Shown here: piece by piece, positions 43,296-51,593 of the stretch
Layout of the letters: every line of letters starts with the position of its first letter
Position numbering within the stretch: position 1 is the first letter of the stretch
Assembly: GCF_003054025.1 (NCBI RefSeq)
Contig: NZ_QBKG01000012.1
Span: forward strand, 1-61,635
Source: Capnocytophaga leadbetteri
Lineage (GTDB): Bacteria; Bacteroidota; Bacteroidia; Flavobacteriales; Flavobacteriaceae
Reading direction: 5' to 3'
Length of the DNA: 61,635 bases
Program-made: the position numbers and the translations under genes
The notes under the pieces: generated by a model
What the model saw: the letters and a program-made list of their open reading frames with translations, nothing else
Databases searched by the model: none
What the model was told of the DNA's origin: nothing

Positions 43296-44441
43296 TTATT
43301 TCTTACCTCCTGATTTTAGCTGATTTATTTTATCTGTTATCAAATCGCCGGTGATAAAATCGATATCTTGCTCAGTATATGCCTTTTGGTACGTTTTCAG
43401 CGCCTTTTTATAGTCGGAGGTTTTCTCATAATATTCTGCCATAAAATAGCTTGGCATAGCTGTTTTGGCATAGCCATTATCCTCTACGTATTTTGATAGT
43501 TTCTTGAGCGAAGGCCAATCAGCCGCGCCTTTTATGGCGGTATAATCTGCCATTATATCGTTGAGCGTTGGCTTTTTCTTTACCCCAAAATACTCCTCAA
43601 TTGTATTATACTTATTTTCTAAATACTCAAAAATACCACTGTTGAGCGTCTCCATTTTGGTTTTAAACTCTTTGCCGCCTATAGGTTTATACACATCGAA
43701 GCACTTATCGAAAGCTTCTGCTAATCCTTCTAACTTAGCGCGATTGACAGCGGAGCCTTTCATATCAGAAAAGTAGTATTGCACTGATTCGTGAGCAGGA
43801 GTAGAACGCATAGCTTGCTGAAAACGAATAGCTGTGTCGTAATTCAACTTATTTTCTACATCAGCAACTGCCATATAGTAAAACATACGTTTTTTAAACC
43901 CTAATGCTAAAGCTTCCGCAAATTGCTCGCCCATACGCGGTATGGTTACAGGATTGAGGCTGACGTACATATTAAACACGGGCTTTTCTGACAACATATA
44001 GTAGTTGATGAGAAAGCCTGCTGCTTCAGAACCTATAATACCTTTCATTTCGGCTATAGGGAATTTTCCTTGCATATAAGGCACTAATTCGGTAGAGACA
44101 AACTCGAAGAAACGGGCGGACTCATTCATCGGGCGGGCTACCTCATCGATGATAGCTACATCTTCTAATTTTGTGCCAAACACCCCTACGATGATACATT
44201 TAGGCATCTCTTGGTACTGCTCATAGTATTTAGCCATTGTGATGACAGGCTCTAAGAGCGTTTCGGCATCGAGTACTACCAATAGCGGATAGCTTTGCTT
44301 ATCAGAGTAGTTAGCAGGTTTGTAGATACCTATTTTCTGCGAGCGGTTTAGCTTGCCTGACGAGAAGTTTTCTGTCGTAAATTGGGCAAAAACATTAGGT
44401 AGTGCCAATAGCACTAACAATAGGGTACTGATTTTTTTCAT
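43296..44441 (-). CDS. secreted alpha/beta-hydrolase-fold (esterase D-like) protein with altered nucleophile site
   Basis: 381 residues with a signal peptide (ending PNVFAQ). The esterase/S-formylglutathione-hydrolase-like core is recognised by YPLLVVLDAETLLEP, MPKCIIVGVFG and FPIAEMKGIIGSEAAGFLINYY. The last should hold the G-x-S-x-G nucleophile elbow, but the residue at the nucleophile position is Glu (GSEAAG), so hydrolase activity is doubtful. The C-terminal 60 residues (YFMAEYYEKTSDYKKALKTYQKAY) form a TPR-like pair. It may be a binding protein. Confidence 0.75.
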   Translation of the reverse strand: MKKISTLLLVLLALPNVFAQFTTENFSSGKLNRSQKIGIYKPANYSDKQSYPLLVVLDAETLLEPVITMAKYYEQYQEMPKCIIVGVFGTKLEDVAIIDEVARPMNESARFFEFVSTELVPYMQGKFPIAEMKGIIGSEAAGFLINYYMLSEKPVFNMYVSLNPVTIPRMGEQFAEALALGFKKRMFYYMAVADVENKLNYDTAIRFQQAMRSTPAHESVQYYFSDMKGSAVNRAKLEGLAEAFDKCFDVYKPIGGKEFKTKMETLNSGIFEYLENKYNTIEEYFGVKKKPTLNDIMADYTAIKGAADWPSLKKLSKYVEDNGYAKTAMPSYFMAEYYEKTSDYKKALKTYQKAYTEQDIDFITGDLITDKINQLKSGGKK

Positions 44442-44532
44442 TGCTATAATTTATTTGTTAAGACAGCACAAATAACGCTAAAAAACAGCATATAGCAAAG
44501 TTTTATTCTCTATTTAACTAAACTTTAACGCT

Positions 44533-45357
44533 TCAGACAGCTACTGCTGCCTTGATAGTAGGGTAAGGGTCGTAGCCCTCGAGTCTGAAATCAGTATAAT
44601 CAAAAGCAAAAAGGTCTTTTACAGCAGGATTGAGGTGCATAGTAGGCAAGGGACGCGGTGTACGACTAAGCTGCAGGGCTACTTGTTCGCGGTGGTTGTT
44701 GTAGATATGTACATCGCCAAAAGTATGCACAAAATCGCCTAATTGCAGGTCGCATACCTGTGCCAGCATCATCGTTAGCAATGCATACGAAGCAATGTTG
44801 AAAGGTACCCCCAAAAATACATCGGCACTGCGCTGGTATAGCTGACAAGAGAGTTTGCCATCGGCTACGTAAAACTGAAACAAGGCGTGACAAGGAGGCA
44901 AGGCTGCCTTGCCATTGGCTACATTCTCTGCAAAACTTTTGCGAGTATCGGGCAGCACGGAAGGATTCCAAGCCGATACAATAATACGCCTGCTTTCGGG
45001 GTTGTGCTTTAGGGTATCGACTACCGTCTTAAGCTGGTCGATTGCCTCGCCATTCCAGTTGCGCCATTGCGCTCCGTAGACGGGACCTAAGTCGCCATTA
45101 GGGTCAGCCCACTCGTTCCAGATACGCACCCCGTGCTCATTGAGATAGCCGATATTAGTATCGCCCTTTAAAAACCAAAGCAACTCATAAATTACTGATT
45201 TGAGGTGTATTTTTTTGGTAGTAACTAAAGGGAACCCCTCATTGAGGTCGAAGCGCATTTGGTAACCAAATACACTGGTAGTACCGGTACCGGTACGGTC
45301 GTCTTTAGAATAACCATTGGCTAAGATATGTCGTAAAAGGTCTTGATATATTTTCAT
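44533..45357 (-). CDS. thyA: thymidylate synthase
   Basis: About 274 residues from the Met at 45357; an 11-codon upstream extension crosses the promoter. DRTGTGT (20-26), the catalytic Cys156 in [13 protein letters not shown] and the folate/dUMP-binding [23 protein letters not shown] are present. It converts dUMP to dTMP with methylene-THF. The length is slightly above the usual 264 because of a short insert before the catalytic loop. A promoter lies at 45378-45409. Confidence 0.97.
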   Translation of the reverse strand: MKIYQDLLRHILANGYSKDDRTGTGTTSVFGYQMRFDLNEGFPLVTTKKIHLKSVIYELLWFLKGDTNIGYLNEHGVRIWNEWADPNGDLGPVYGAQWRNWNGEAIDQLKTVVDTLKHNPESRRIIVSAWNPSVLPDTRKSFAENVANGKAALPPCHALFQFYVADGKLSCQLYQRSADVFLGVPFNIASYALLTMMLAQVCDLQLGDFVHTFGDVHIYNNHREQVALQLSRTPRPLPTMHLNPAVKDLFAFDYTDFRLEGYDPYPTIKAAVAV

Positions 45358-45377
45358 TAGTACAATAAATATGGCGG

Positions 45378-45409
45378 CAAAAGTACTCACTAATTACCAA
45401 ATCAGCAAA
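45378..45409 (-). promoter_or_regulatory. promoter of thyA
   Basis: Minus strand TTTG (45406-45409), 20 bases, TACTTTTG (45378-45385), 20 bases before the ATG. Confidence 0.7.
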
Positions 45410-45991
45410 TCAAAAATGAAAATTGACTTGCACCACTCCTATTTTAGCGAATCGGCTTTCCCAAGTATCGCTTTGTGCATTAGGGTCGAAACTCCTGCGG
45501 TCGCGGCGTATGTTATATTTCAGAAAGAAACCCGGTTCAGTAGCTATAGAAAAGTTCTTGCTCAATTTGTATTGTATTCCAAAAAAAGGATTCACCGCTA
45601 TACTAGTGAAGTATTGCTGACGGTCTTTGTAGTACAAATGGCGTGCCCATAGATCGACACCATAGTAGAAATGCCAACGTTGATAGTTTTTGTACAGGTG
45701 GTCTACTCCTACTTTTAGGGCAACCTCATAAAGGCTGTCTGTTTGGTTATGAGCACTATAGTCCCCCCCTACTCTATACGCCCAAATAGGACTTTTTAGG
45801 TATCGGTATTCTAATAAAAAAGTATTGCTGTCGCTGGGGAAAGCAGCATTAACAAAGCGTGAGAGCCCTATGCCTATTTGGTGTTTTGGGGCAGTGGTTA
45901 GGCTATCGGCTGGTGTAAAAATAGCATTGCCCTCTTGAGCGAGAGCAATGCCATTAGTTATAATAAGTAAGATAAATACTATCTTTTTCAT
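45410..45991 (-). CDS. outer-membrane beta-barrel protein of unknown function
   Basis: 193 residues with a signal peptide (ending GIALAQ). The mature part alternates hydrophobic and polar residues in about eight strands (IGIGLSRFVNAAF, FLLEYRYLKSPIWAYRVGGDY, WHFYYGVDLWARHLYY, NPFFGIQYKLSKNF) and closes with FAKIGVVQVNFHF, the terminal aromatic typical of BamA substrates. No specific family is identified. It lies between thyA and a lipoprotein gene that begins 4 bases beyond its start, so it is probably the second gene of a lipoprotein-barrel pair. Confidence 0.7.
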   Translation of the reverse strand: MKKIVFILLIITNGIALAQEGNAIFTPADSLTTAPKHQIGIGLSRFVNAAFPSDSNTFLLEYRYLKSPIWAYRVGGDYSAHNQTDSLYEVALKVGVDHLYKNYQRWHFYYGVDLWARHLYYKDRQQYFTSIAVNPFFGIQYKLSKNFSIATEPGFFLKYNIRRDRRSFDPNAQSDTWESRFAKIGVVQVNFHF

Positions 45992-45994
45992 ATT

Positions 45995-47083
45995 TTAGTT
46001 GTTGAAAAAGCGTTTGAATATATTTTCTACTTTCTCTTCAAAATTTTCTATATAGCTTTCGGCTCTTTGTTTAGAACCATCAGAGAAGATAAAGAAAAGG
46101 TCTGAATCGCCTCTGTTGTCTTCTTCTACTTTCACATCGGCTACTTTTCTGTTGTTTTTGTAAAGCTCTGCTTTAAAGTAAGTATTAAAATCTACTCCTT
46201 CTAAGTCGGCTATTTTCTTTCCTGCTTTATGTGCTGATTTAACATCAACATTTGCTATTACTTGGAATTTATCTTGGAAAGCTACTACATTGATAGATTC
46301 TACTGCTTCTTCAAATGATGTAAAGCTATCTAAATTATCTGAAGTTAGTTTTATACTACCCACTAATCCGGTAGCGCAACCTTGTGGCGAACTAAAATTG
46401 AAGTTAAGCGTATAGATAGTTGGCTCTTTCTTAGCTAATTTGATAGTAGTAGTAAACGGATTGGTAAAGATAGCCAAATCAATAGCAGTAGGCATAAAAC
46501 CTTCACCTAACTTTTTGTACTCTACGTTGCGAAGCGTTACCTCAAGCTGTTTAGTATTATCTACTGAAATGAAAAGGTGCGCTTTTTTGGGCAGATAAAC
46601 CTTTTCATTCGCTTTATCCATTACCAATTCATCTTGATAATTATCAATCTCAGCACGTGCATTGTTAGTAGTGCTGGTAGCCGTAGCAGGAAATATAAGA
46701 ACTATTTTTGCGGTATTAGCTTCTTTTGTCCAACTATTAGTTACATTGCTCCAAGTATAAGTACCTTTAAAGCTGTTGAAATCAAATCTTTGACTATCTT
46801 CTAATGCTGTAAATAGCCCCTGATGTTGGTGTTCAAACTGGTCTGCTAATTTACCAAACCAAGCTTGGTTTTGCCCCGGTGCTTTGGTTATAGTATTATA
46901 AAGAAAGTTGGCAAAACCACCATCGTTAGCTTTCTTGAGGCAGTCGTAAAAGTTATCCATTGTAGCTTTTACTTCTGTCTTGGCTTCCTCAGCTGAATAC
47001 GCAGGCGCATCGCTATTGTTGTCGTCTTTACCACAACCTATAAGAGCTGCGATAGCTAAAATACTGAATAAAATTTTTTTCAT
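45995..47083 (-). CDS. lipoprotein of unknown function, 362 aa
   Basis: Lipobox AALIGC (Cys17) marks an envelope lipoprotein. The mature part begins with a flexible KDDNNSDAPAYSAEE segment, then a mixed alpha/beta domain containing FYDCLKKANDGGFANFLYN and a threonine-rich middle. I cannot assign a family. A TACCTTTG -7 box lies at 47110-47117. It is translated just before the barrel gene (4-base gap), so the two products may form a complex at the outer membrane. Confidence 0.7.
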   Translation of the reverse strand: MKKILFSILAIAALIGCGKDDNNSDAPAYSAEEAKTEVKATMDNFYDCLKKANDGGFANFLYNTITKAPGQNQAWFGKLADQFEHQHQGLFTALEDSQRFDFNSFKGTYTWSNVTNSWTKEANTAKIVLIFPATATSTTNNARAEIDNYQDELVMDKANEKVYLPKKAHLFISVDNTKQLEVTLRNVEYKKLGEGFMPTAIDLAIFTNPFTTTIKLAKKEPTIYTLNFNFSSPQGCATGLVGSIKLTSDNLDSFTSFEEAVESINVVAFQDKFQVIANVDVKSAHKAGKKIADLEGVDFNTYFKAELYKNNRKVADVKVEEDNRGDSDLFFIFSDGSKQRAESYIENFEEKVENIFKRFFNN

Positions 47084-47154
47084 ACGATTGATATTTTATA
47101 TTTTCGGGGCAAAGGTACAAAATAATTTGCTAATTTGCTAATTTGGTTGATGGG

Positions 47155-47175
47155 AGGATTGGGAAGGCTGAGAGG
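47155..47175. repeat. isolated GGAAGGCTGAGAGG word
   Basis: Matches the purine-rich repeat at 341-355. The 314-base gap 47084-47397 also holds a TTCGCTCATCC word (about 47256-47268) and the long inverted repeat at 47324-47374; no gene is seen. Confidence 0.65.
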
Positions 47176-47323
47176 TGTGCGATGGAGATAGTATATTTTT
47201 CTGGTTTTGGGAGGATAATTAGATGTTTATTTTTCGGTGAGCTTTCGCCTATCCTTCGCTCATCCTAAAGGGTAGGTATATTCTTTGTAAAGGGAAGCTA
47301 TAGGAGATATTTTTTCTAAAAAA

Positions 47324-47374
47324 AATTAGCAAATTAGTAAATTGAAAATTCTCCAATTTACTAATTTGCTAATT
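47324..47374 (-). terminator. perfect 21-bp inverted repeat, terminator of the ExbB-like/DUF2149 operon
   Basis: AATTAGCAAATTAGTAAATTG (47324-47344) and its exact complement (47354-47374) leave a 9-base loop. On the minus strand a T-run follows. The arms are made of the same AATTTGCTA words that appear at promoters elsewhere in the window. Confidence 0.8.
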
Positions 47375-47397
47375 CAGTAATTTGTTGTTTTTATTCG

Positions 47398-47742
47398 TTA
47401 TTCGCTGGGTACTAATATTGTTTCACCACTTTCGGTCTCGTACATTACACCCAAGCGTTTTCCTTTTTTCTGAGGCGATGAGGCATCGGGGGTAGCCCCT
47501 TGTACCGTTTTGTATTTGGTGATTTTCTGTCCTTCGCGCCTAAGTATCTCCATATCATCTCCTTTTTTCTTTACTATCGTGAAGTCTTCGCCCGAAAAGA
47601 AATCTTGCATATTGAGGTTCATCACCATCGAAACCATTAGCGCTACAGCAAATACCATCGCTACATCGAATAGGTTTACCACTACGCTTAGTGGGTCGGC
47701 ATCATCCTCTTTTAGGTGTGATTGGCGGCGGTTTGTTTTCAT
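47398..47742 (-). CDS. DUF2149 domain-containing protein
   Basis: 114 residues. One membrane helix (LFDVAMVFAVALMVSMVMNL, about 24-44) follows an acidic leader (KEDDADPLSVVVNLFD); a periplasmic domain (DFTIVKKKGDDMEILRREGQKITKYK) follows the helix. The layout mimics ExbD/TolR: one helix with an aspartate (Asp26) near its start. DUF2149 proteins pair with MotA/TolQ/ExbB-like channels and often with CobN-like chelatases in hmu-type loci of Bacteroidota and archaea. The gene overlaps the end of the channel gene by 4 bases. Confidence 0.85.
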   Translation of the reverse strand: MKTNRRQSHLKEDDADPLSVVVNLFDVAMVFAVALMVSMVMNLNMQDFFSGEDFTIVKKKGDDMEILRREGQKITKYKTVQGATPDASSPQKKGKRLGVMYETESGETILVPSE

Positions 47743-48338
47743 TGTTTTAGATTTTTGGTTAATACACTACTTACATAGTCTAATTGGTTGATTTCTTTGC
47801 TGTACCAACGTTGTTTAAACTGCAGGGTTACAAGACCTACTAAGCTGATTACCAACCCTACTACTGTGGTAGCAAACACTACTTGCATATTGCTAGCCAT
47901 CTTTGATATATCGCCAGTAGATAAGCCTGTAAGCGCCGGACTCATAGCAATAAGGGTACCAATAAGCCCTAATACAGGGCCTACCTTAGCCAATAGCTTA
48001 GAGGTAGCTATATCTTTCTCGGCTTCGTTTTCGAAGTTAGAAATCATATAATTATAATACGCCTCATCAGGGGTGTGGTGAACGAAGTCGCGCAGGTATT
48101 GTATGTATAAGGCATTGTCGCGCTCGGGCAACAAGTCTTTGAACTGCGCTACCGTATCGGGGGTGAGGTTTCTGATAGCCTCGTTGAGGAGTCTATCGTT
48201 TTTGTACTTAGTGATGAAGCGGTTGTAAAAACTGCCTACTAATAGCAGCGCTCGTACGAAGAGCACCAATAGTACAATAATGTCGGGTATCAGCAAGCTA
48301 TCGGATACCAAAAATAAGATTTGTGAAATTTCACTCAT
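47739..48338 (-). CDS. MotA/TolQ/ExbB proton channel family protein
   Basis: 199 residues with three membrane segments (about 13-35, 118-135, 150-175). The central ISNFENEAEKDIATSKLLAKVGPVLGLIGTLIAM (about 100-134) and VVFATTVVGLVISLVGLVTLQF are the ExbB/TolQ pore helices. With DUF2149 it would form a proton-driven energiser. The usual third partner, a CobN-like chelatase, lies at 15321-19583 in this window. The gene overlaps DUF2149 by 4 bases. Its own promoter is not clear; the upstream 36 bases hold AATTTGC words. Confidence 0.88.
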   Translation of the reverse strand: MSEISQILFLVSDSLLIPDIIVLLVLFVRALLLVGSFYNRFITKYKNDRLLNEAIRNLTPDTVAQFKDLLPERDNALYIQYLRDFVHHTPDEAYYNYMISNFENEAEKDIATSKLLAKVGPVLGLIGTLIAMSPALTGLSTGDISKMASNMQVVFATTVVGLVISLVGLVTLQFKQRWYSKEINQLDYVSSVLTKNLKQ

Positions 48339-48374
48339 AATTTTAACGTGTTAATTTGCTAATTTATCAATTGG

Positions 48375-49154
48375 CTAATCAGTGACAACTAAGGACTTAA
48401 TTAGCTCTATTTGTTTATTTGTTTGTTCGTATCCGTACTGGTAGGCGCGCTCAAGCATTTTGGTATCGAGCACCCCTATATTGCTCAGGTTGTGAAAGAA
48501 TACGTGGTCGCATTTCTTAAACTTACGACTGTAATTGCCGTCCATCGCTATGCTGTAAATGCGCTGCATAAAGTGAAGGGAGCTGGTCAATTCGTTTTCG
48601 GTTATCACCTCGAGCGGGTTTATAAAACTACCTATAATGACCTCGCAGTGTTTTCTGACGGGTTCTATAGGCAAATTGTCTAACAGACCTCCATCAGAAT
48701 AAAGCCCATCACCTATCTTTACAGGCGAAAAATAGGGAGGTAATGCCGAAGAAGCTATCAGTGGCTGTATTAGTTCGCCCTTGGTAAAGTACTCCACTTT
48801 ACCGGTCAGCAGGTTGGTCGCCGCTACTGACAAGGGAATGCGTAGGTCTTCAAAAGTCGGGTATTTGAAATACTTCTGAAAGAACTTCGTGTATTTGCCG
48901 CTATCTACTAAGCCTATTTTCTTAAAGGTGAGCATCGACCACTTAAAGACGGGCGTCTTCTTGAAGAAATCGAGCATCTGTTCTGGAGCTACCCCGCAAG
49001 CGTACAGCCCCCCAACGAGAGCCCCGCCGCTTGTACCCGAAATAATAGACGGTTGTATACCATTTTCGTCTAACGCTTTCAGAAGTCCCGCGTGTGCTAA
49101 AGCCCGCACGCCCCCTCCTGAAAATACCAAACCAAGTTTTTTCATAAGAGACAA
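48375..49154 (-). CDS. patatin-like phospholipase family protein
   Basis: 259 residues, cytoplasmic or membrane-associated. Oxyanion hole FSGGGVRALAHAG (11-23), nucleophile elbow GTSGG (40-44, Ser42) and the catalytic Asp in LYSDGGLLDNLP. It hydrolyses acyl esters, probably of phospholipids. The ATG lies 1-2 bases beyond the feoB stop, in the same direction; it is therefore downstream of feoB in the transcript. A second Met at 49145 is also possible. Confidence 0.9.
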   Translation of the reverse strand: MSLMKKLGLVFSGGGVRALAHAGLLKALDENGIQPSIISGTSGGALVGGLYACGVAPEQMLDFFKKTPVFKWSMLTFKKIGLVDSGKYTKFFQKYFKYPTFEDLRIPLSVAATNLLTGKVEYFTKGELIQPLIASSALPPYFSPVKIGDGLYSDGGLLDNLPIEPVRKHCEVIIGSFINPLEVITENELTSSLHFMQRIYSIAMDGNYSRKFKKCDHVFFHNLSNIGVLDTKMLERAYQYGYEQTNKQIELIKSLVVTD

Positions 49155-49155
49155 A

Positions 49156-51276
49156 TTATCTGATTAACAAATAGGCTAACATCGCACTGATGTAGGCTAT
49201 TCCGGTCATAAAAAGCCATTGTATGCTTGTCCACTTCCAGCTGTTAGTCTCTTTGCGAACGATAGCTACGGTGCTAAGGCACTGCATCGCAAAGGCATAG
49301 TACAACAAAAGCGATATACCTGTACCGAGGGTGTAGACTGGTGTGCCATCGGGGCGCAATTCGCTGCGCATCTTGGCTAAAATAGTGCGTTCGCCCTCTG
49401 CTTCTTCAATATCTAAATCGCCCCCTAAACTATAGACTGACGATAGCGTGCTGATGAACACCTCGCGCGCTGCAAATGAGGCTACTACCCCTATGCTTAT
49501 CTTCCAATCATACCCTAACGGACGAAATACAGGCTCTATACCCTTGCCGATATACCCCAAAAAGGAATATTCTAACTTTTCTGACTCTATATAGTGTGTC
49601 TTTTGGTCGTCATCCCATTGTTGTTCTTGTGCTAATGTATCGGCAGTAGCTTCGATGTTGCGGTAGTGCTCGCCCACTCCGTGCGAACCTAAGAACCACA
49701 AGAGAATAGAGATTGCTAAGATATACTTACCCGCCCCCATTACAAAGCCTTTGGTTTTCTCATACACCGTAATACCGACATTGCGCCACATAGGCACTTT
49801 ATAATCAGGCATTTCGGCTATAAAGAAACTCTTGTACTTTGATACTTTTAGGACTTTATCGAAAATAAAAGCTGACAGCAGTGCCATTGCAAAGCCTAAG
49901 AAATACATAGCAAAAAACGTCCACGCCTTATAGCTTATCCACATAAAATCACCTTCTGGAATTACCAAATTGATGATGATAAGATACACCGGCAATCGCG
50001 CCGAACAGGTGATAAAAGGGGTAACGAGTATAGTGATGAGTCGCTCTTTCCAGTTCTCTATATTGCGGGCTATCATCACCGCTGGTATCGCACAGGCAGC
50101 CCCCGAAATCAGTGGCACTACGCTCTTGCCATTCAGCCCAAAACGGCGCATAATATTATCCATCAGAAATACCACCCTACTCATATAACCACTCTCTTCT
50201 AAGAGCGAAATGAAAGTGAAAAGAATAGCAATTTGCGGCACAAACACTACGATACCCGAAATACCGCTCAGTATCCCTTTGGTGAGCAGGTCAGTCAGTG
50301 CCCCTTCAGGCAATACACGCTCGCAGAAACTGATAAGATGGTCAAAACCTGCTTCTATGGCATCCATAGGGTAACTCGACCAAGTGAATACAGCTTGAAA
50401 AATAACTAATAGGATAAGGGTAAAGATAACGTAGCCCAACACAGGGTGAATGAGCAGTCGGTCGAGGCGAGCCCGCAGCGTTTGTGCTTTGTGCTGGTCT
50501 ACCACATAACATTTCTTAAGCGTCTCATTGATGCATTGATAACGAATAATCGTCTCTTTTTGCTTCATTCGGCGTATTTCGCTCTCTGTTTTGGTATTTT
50601 TTACCTCTGTAAGGTCATTTTCTTTATAATTCTCGATGATGTAAGTATTATGCGAAATGATAAGCCATAGCTTGTAGGTATTTTCATTAGGAAAAAGAGA
50701 AAATAAATGGTCAAAATACGCCTTATCAAGTCGTTCTACTGCTACACAGGGTGCTACAGGCAGCTGTTCATAGGCTTTAATGGCTTTCTTAAGCGCCTCT
50801 ATACCCTCGCCTGTACGGGTGCTCGTAAGTACTACTTTAGTATTGAGCGATTGCTCTAAGGCCTCAATATCTATGCTAATACCCTTGTGCTGCATCTGGT
50901 CAGCCATATTGATAACCAACAGAGTAGGCAGCTGCAAGTCTTTTATTTGGGTAAAAATAAGCAAATTCTGCTTTAGGTTATTCACATCGCAGACTACCAC
51001 CACCACATCAGGGAAGTACTCCCCTTTGCGGTCGAGCAATATATTCACTGCTACGCGTTCGTCTTCAGAGCTGGCATTTAGGCTATAGGTGCCTGGTAGG
51101 TCGATAATATGCGCTTTGCAATCATCACACAATCGCGATTGTCCGATTTTCTTTTCTACCGTTATCCCTGGGTAGTTGCCTACTTTCTGATTGAGCCCTG
51201 TCAGTGCGTTGAACAGCGAGGTCTTCCCCGTATTGGGGTTACCTATAAGAGCTACTTTTATTGAAGATTTTGCCAA
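49156..51276 (-). CDS. feoB: ferrous iron transport protein B
   Basis: 706 residues. N-terminal G-domain with GNPNTGKT (12-19), DLPGTYS (59-65) and NMAD (the G4 motif) and a switch region; then the GDI-like helices and about 8-10 membrane helices, including the two Gate motifs (SGISGIVVFVPQIAILF, PLISGAACAIPAVM and GSHGVG). It imports Fe(II) across the inner membrane, driven by GTP or coupled to its hydrolysis. It lies 3 bases after feoA and just before a patatin gene; the ExbB-like/DUF2149 pair follows 800 bases downstream. Confidence 0.97.
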   Translation of the reverse strand: MAKSSIKVALIGNPNTGKTSLFNALTGLNQKVGNYPGITVEKKIGQSRLCDDCKAHIIDLPGTYSLNASSEDERVAVNILLDRKGEYFPDVVVVVCDVNNLKQNLLIFTQIKDLQLPTLLVINMADQMQHKGISIDIEALEQSLNTKVVLTSTRTGEGIEALKKAIKAYEQLPVAPCVAVERLDKAYFDHLFSLFPNENTYKLWLIISHNTYIIENYKENDLTEVKNTKTESEIRRMKQKETIIRYQCINETLKKCYVVDQHKAQTLRARLDRLLIHPVLGYVIFTLILLVIFQAVFTWSSYPMDAIEAGFDHLISFCERVLPEGALTDLLTKGILSGISGIVVFVPQIAILFTFISLLEESGYMSRVVFLMDNIMRRFGLNGKSVVPLISGAACAIPAVMIARNIENWKERLITILVTPFITCSARLPVYLIIINLVIPEGDFMWISYKAWTFFAMYFLGFAMALLSAFIFDKVLKVSKYKSFFIAEMPDYKVPMWRNVGITVYEKTKGFVMGAGKYILAISILLWFLGSHGVGEHYRNIEATADTLAQEQQWDDDQKTHYIESEKLEYSFLGYIGKGIEPVFRPLGYDWKISIGVVASFAAREVFISTLSSVYSLGGDLDIEEAEGERTILAKMRSELRPDGTPVYTLGTGISLLLYYAFAMQCLSTVAIVRKETNSWKWTSIQWLFMTGIAYISAMLAYLLIR

Positions 51277-51278
51277 TG

Positions 51279-51515
51279 TTACTTATTATTAGTAGTTAGT
51301 TGTATCAGTGCCGCCATATCTTTTCTAATAGAAAGATATGCCTCATTCATACGTATATAGATAGGGTCGCCGAGGGTCGCTTTCTGCAGCACCTCTACTT
51401 CACTGCCTACAAAACAACCTAATTCGATAAGTTTGAGCGGGATTTTATCTACATCAAAACTGCTGATAATGCCCCTCTCTCCTTTTTTGAGTTGCGCAAT
51501 AGTACACGCTTCCAT
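51279..51515 (-). CDS. feoA: ferrous iron transport protein A
   Basis: 78 residues, an SH3-like small protein: LKKGERGIISSFDVDKIPLKLIELGCFVGSEVEVLQKATLGDPIYIRM is the typical FeoA core. It supports FeoB in the membrane. It is the first gene of feoAB, with a TATCTTTG box at 51550-51557 upstream. Confidence 0.93.
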   Translation of the reverse strand: MEACTIAQLKKGERGIISSFDVDKIPLKLIELGCFVGSEVEVLQKATLGDPIYIRMNEAYLSIRKDMAALIQLTTNNK

Positions 51516-51593
51516 AAATATATCTTTTTATTTAGAATGATTTTGCGCGCAAAGATAAAAAATAATTAACAATTCACAATCCTCTATTCAGAA

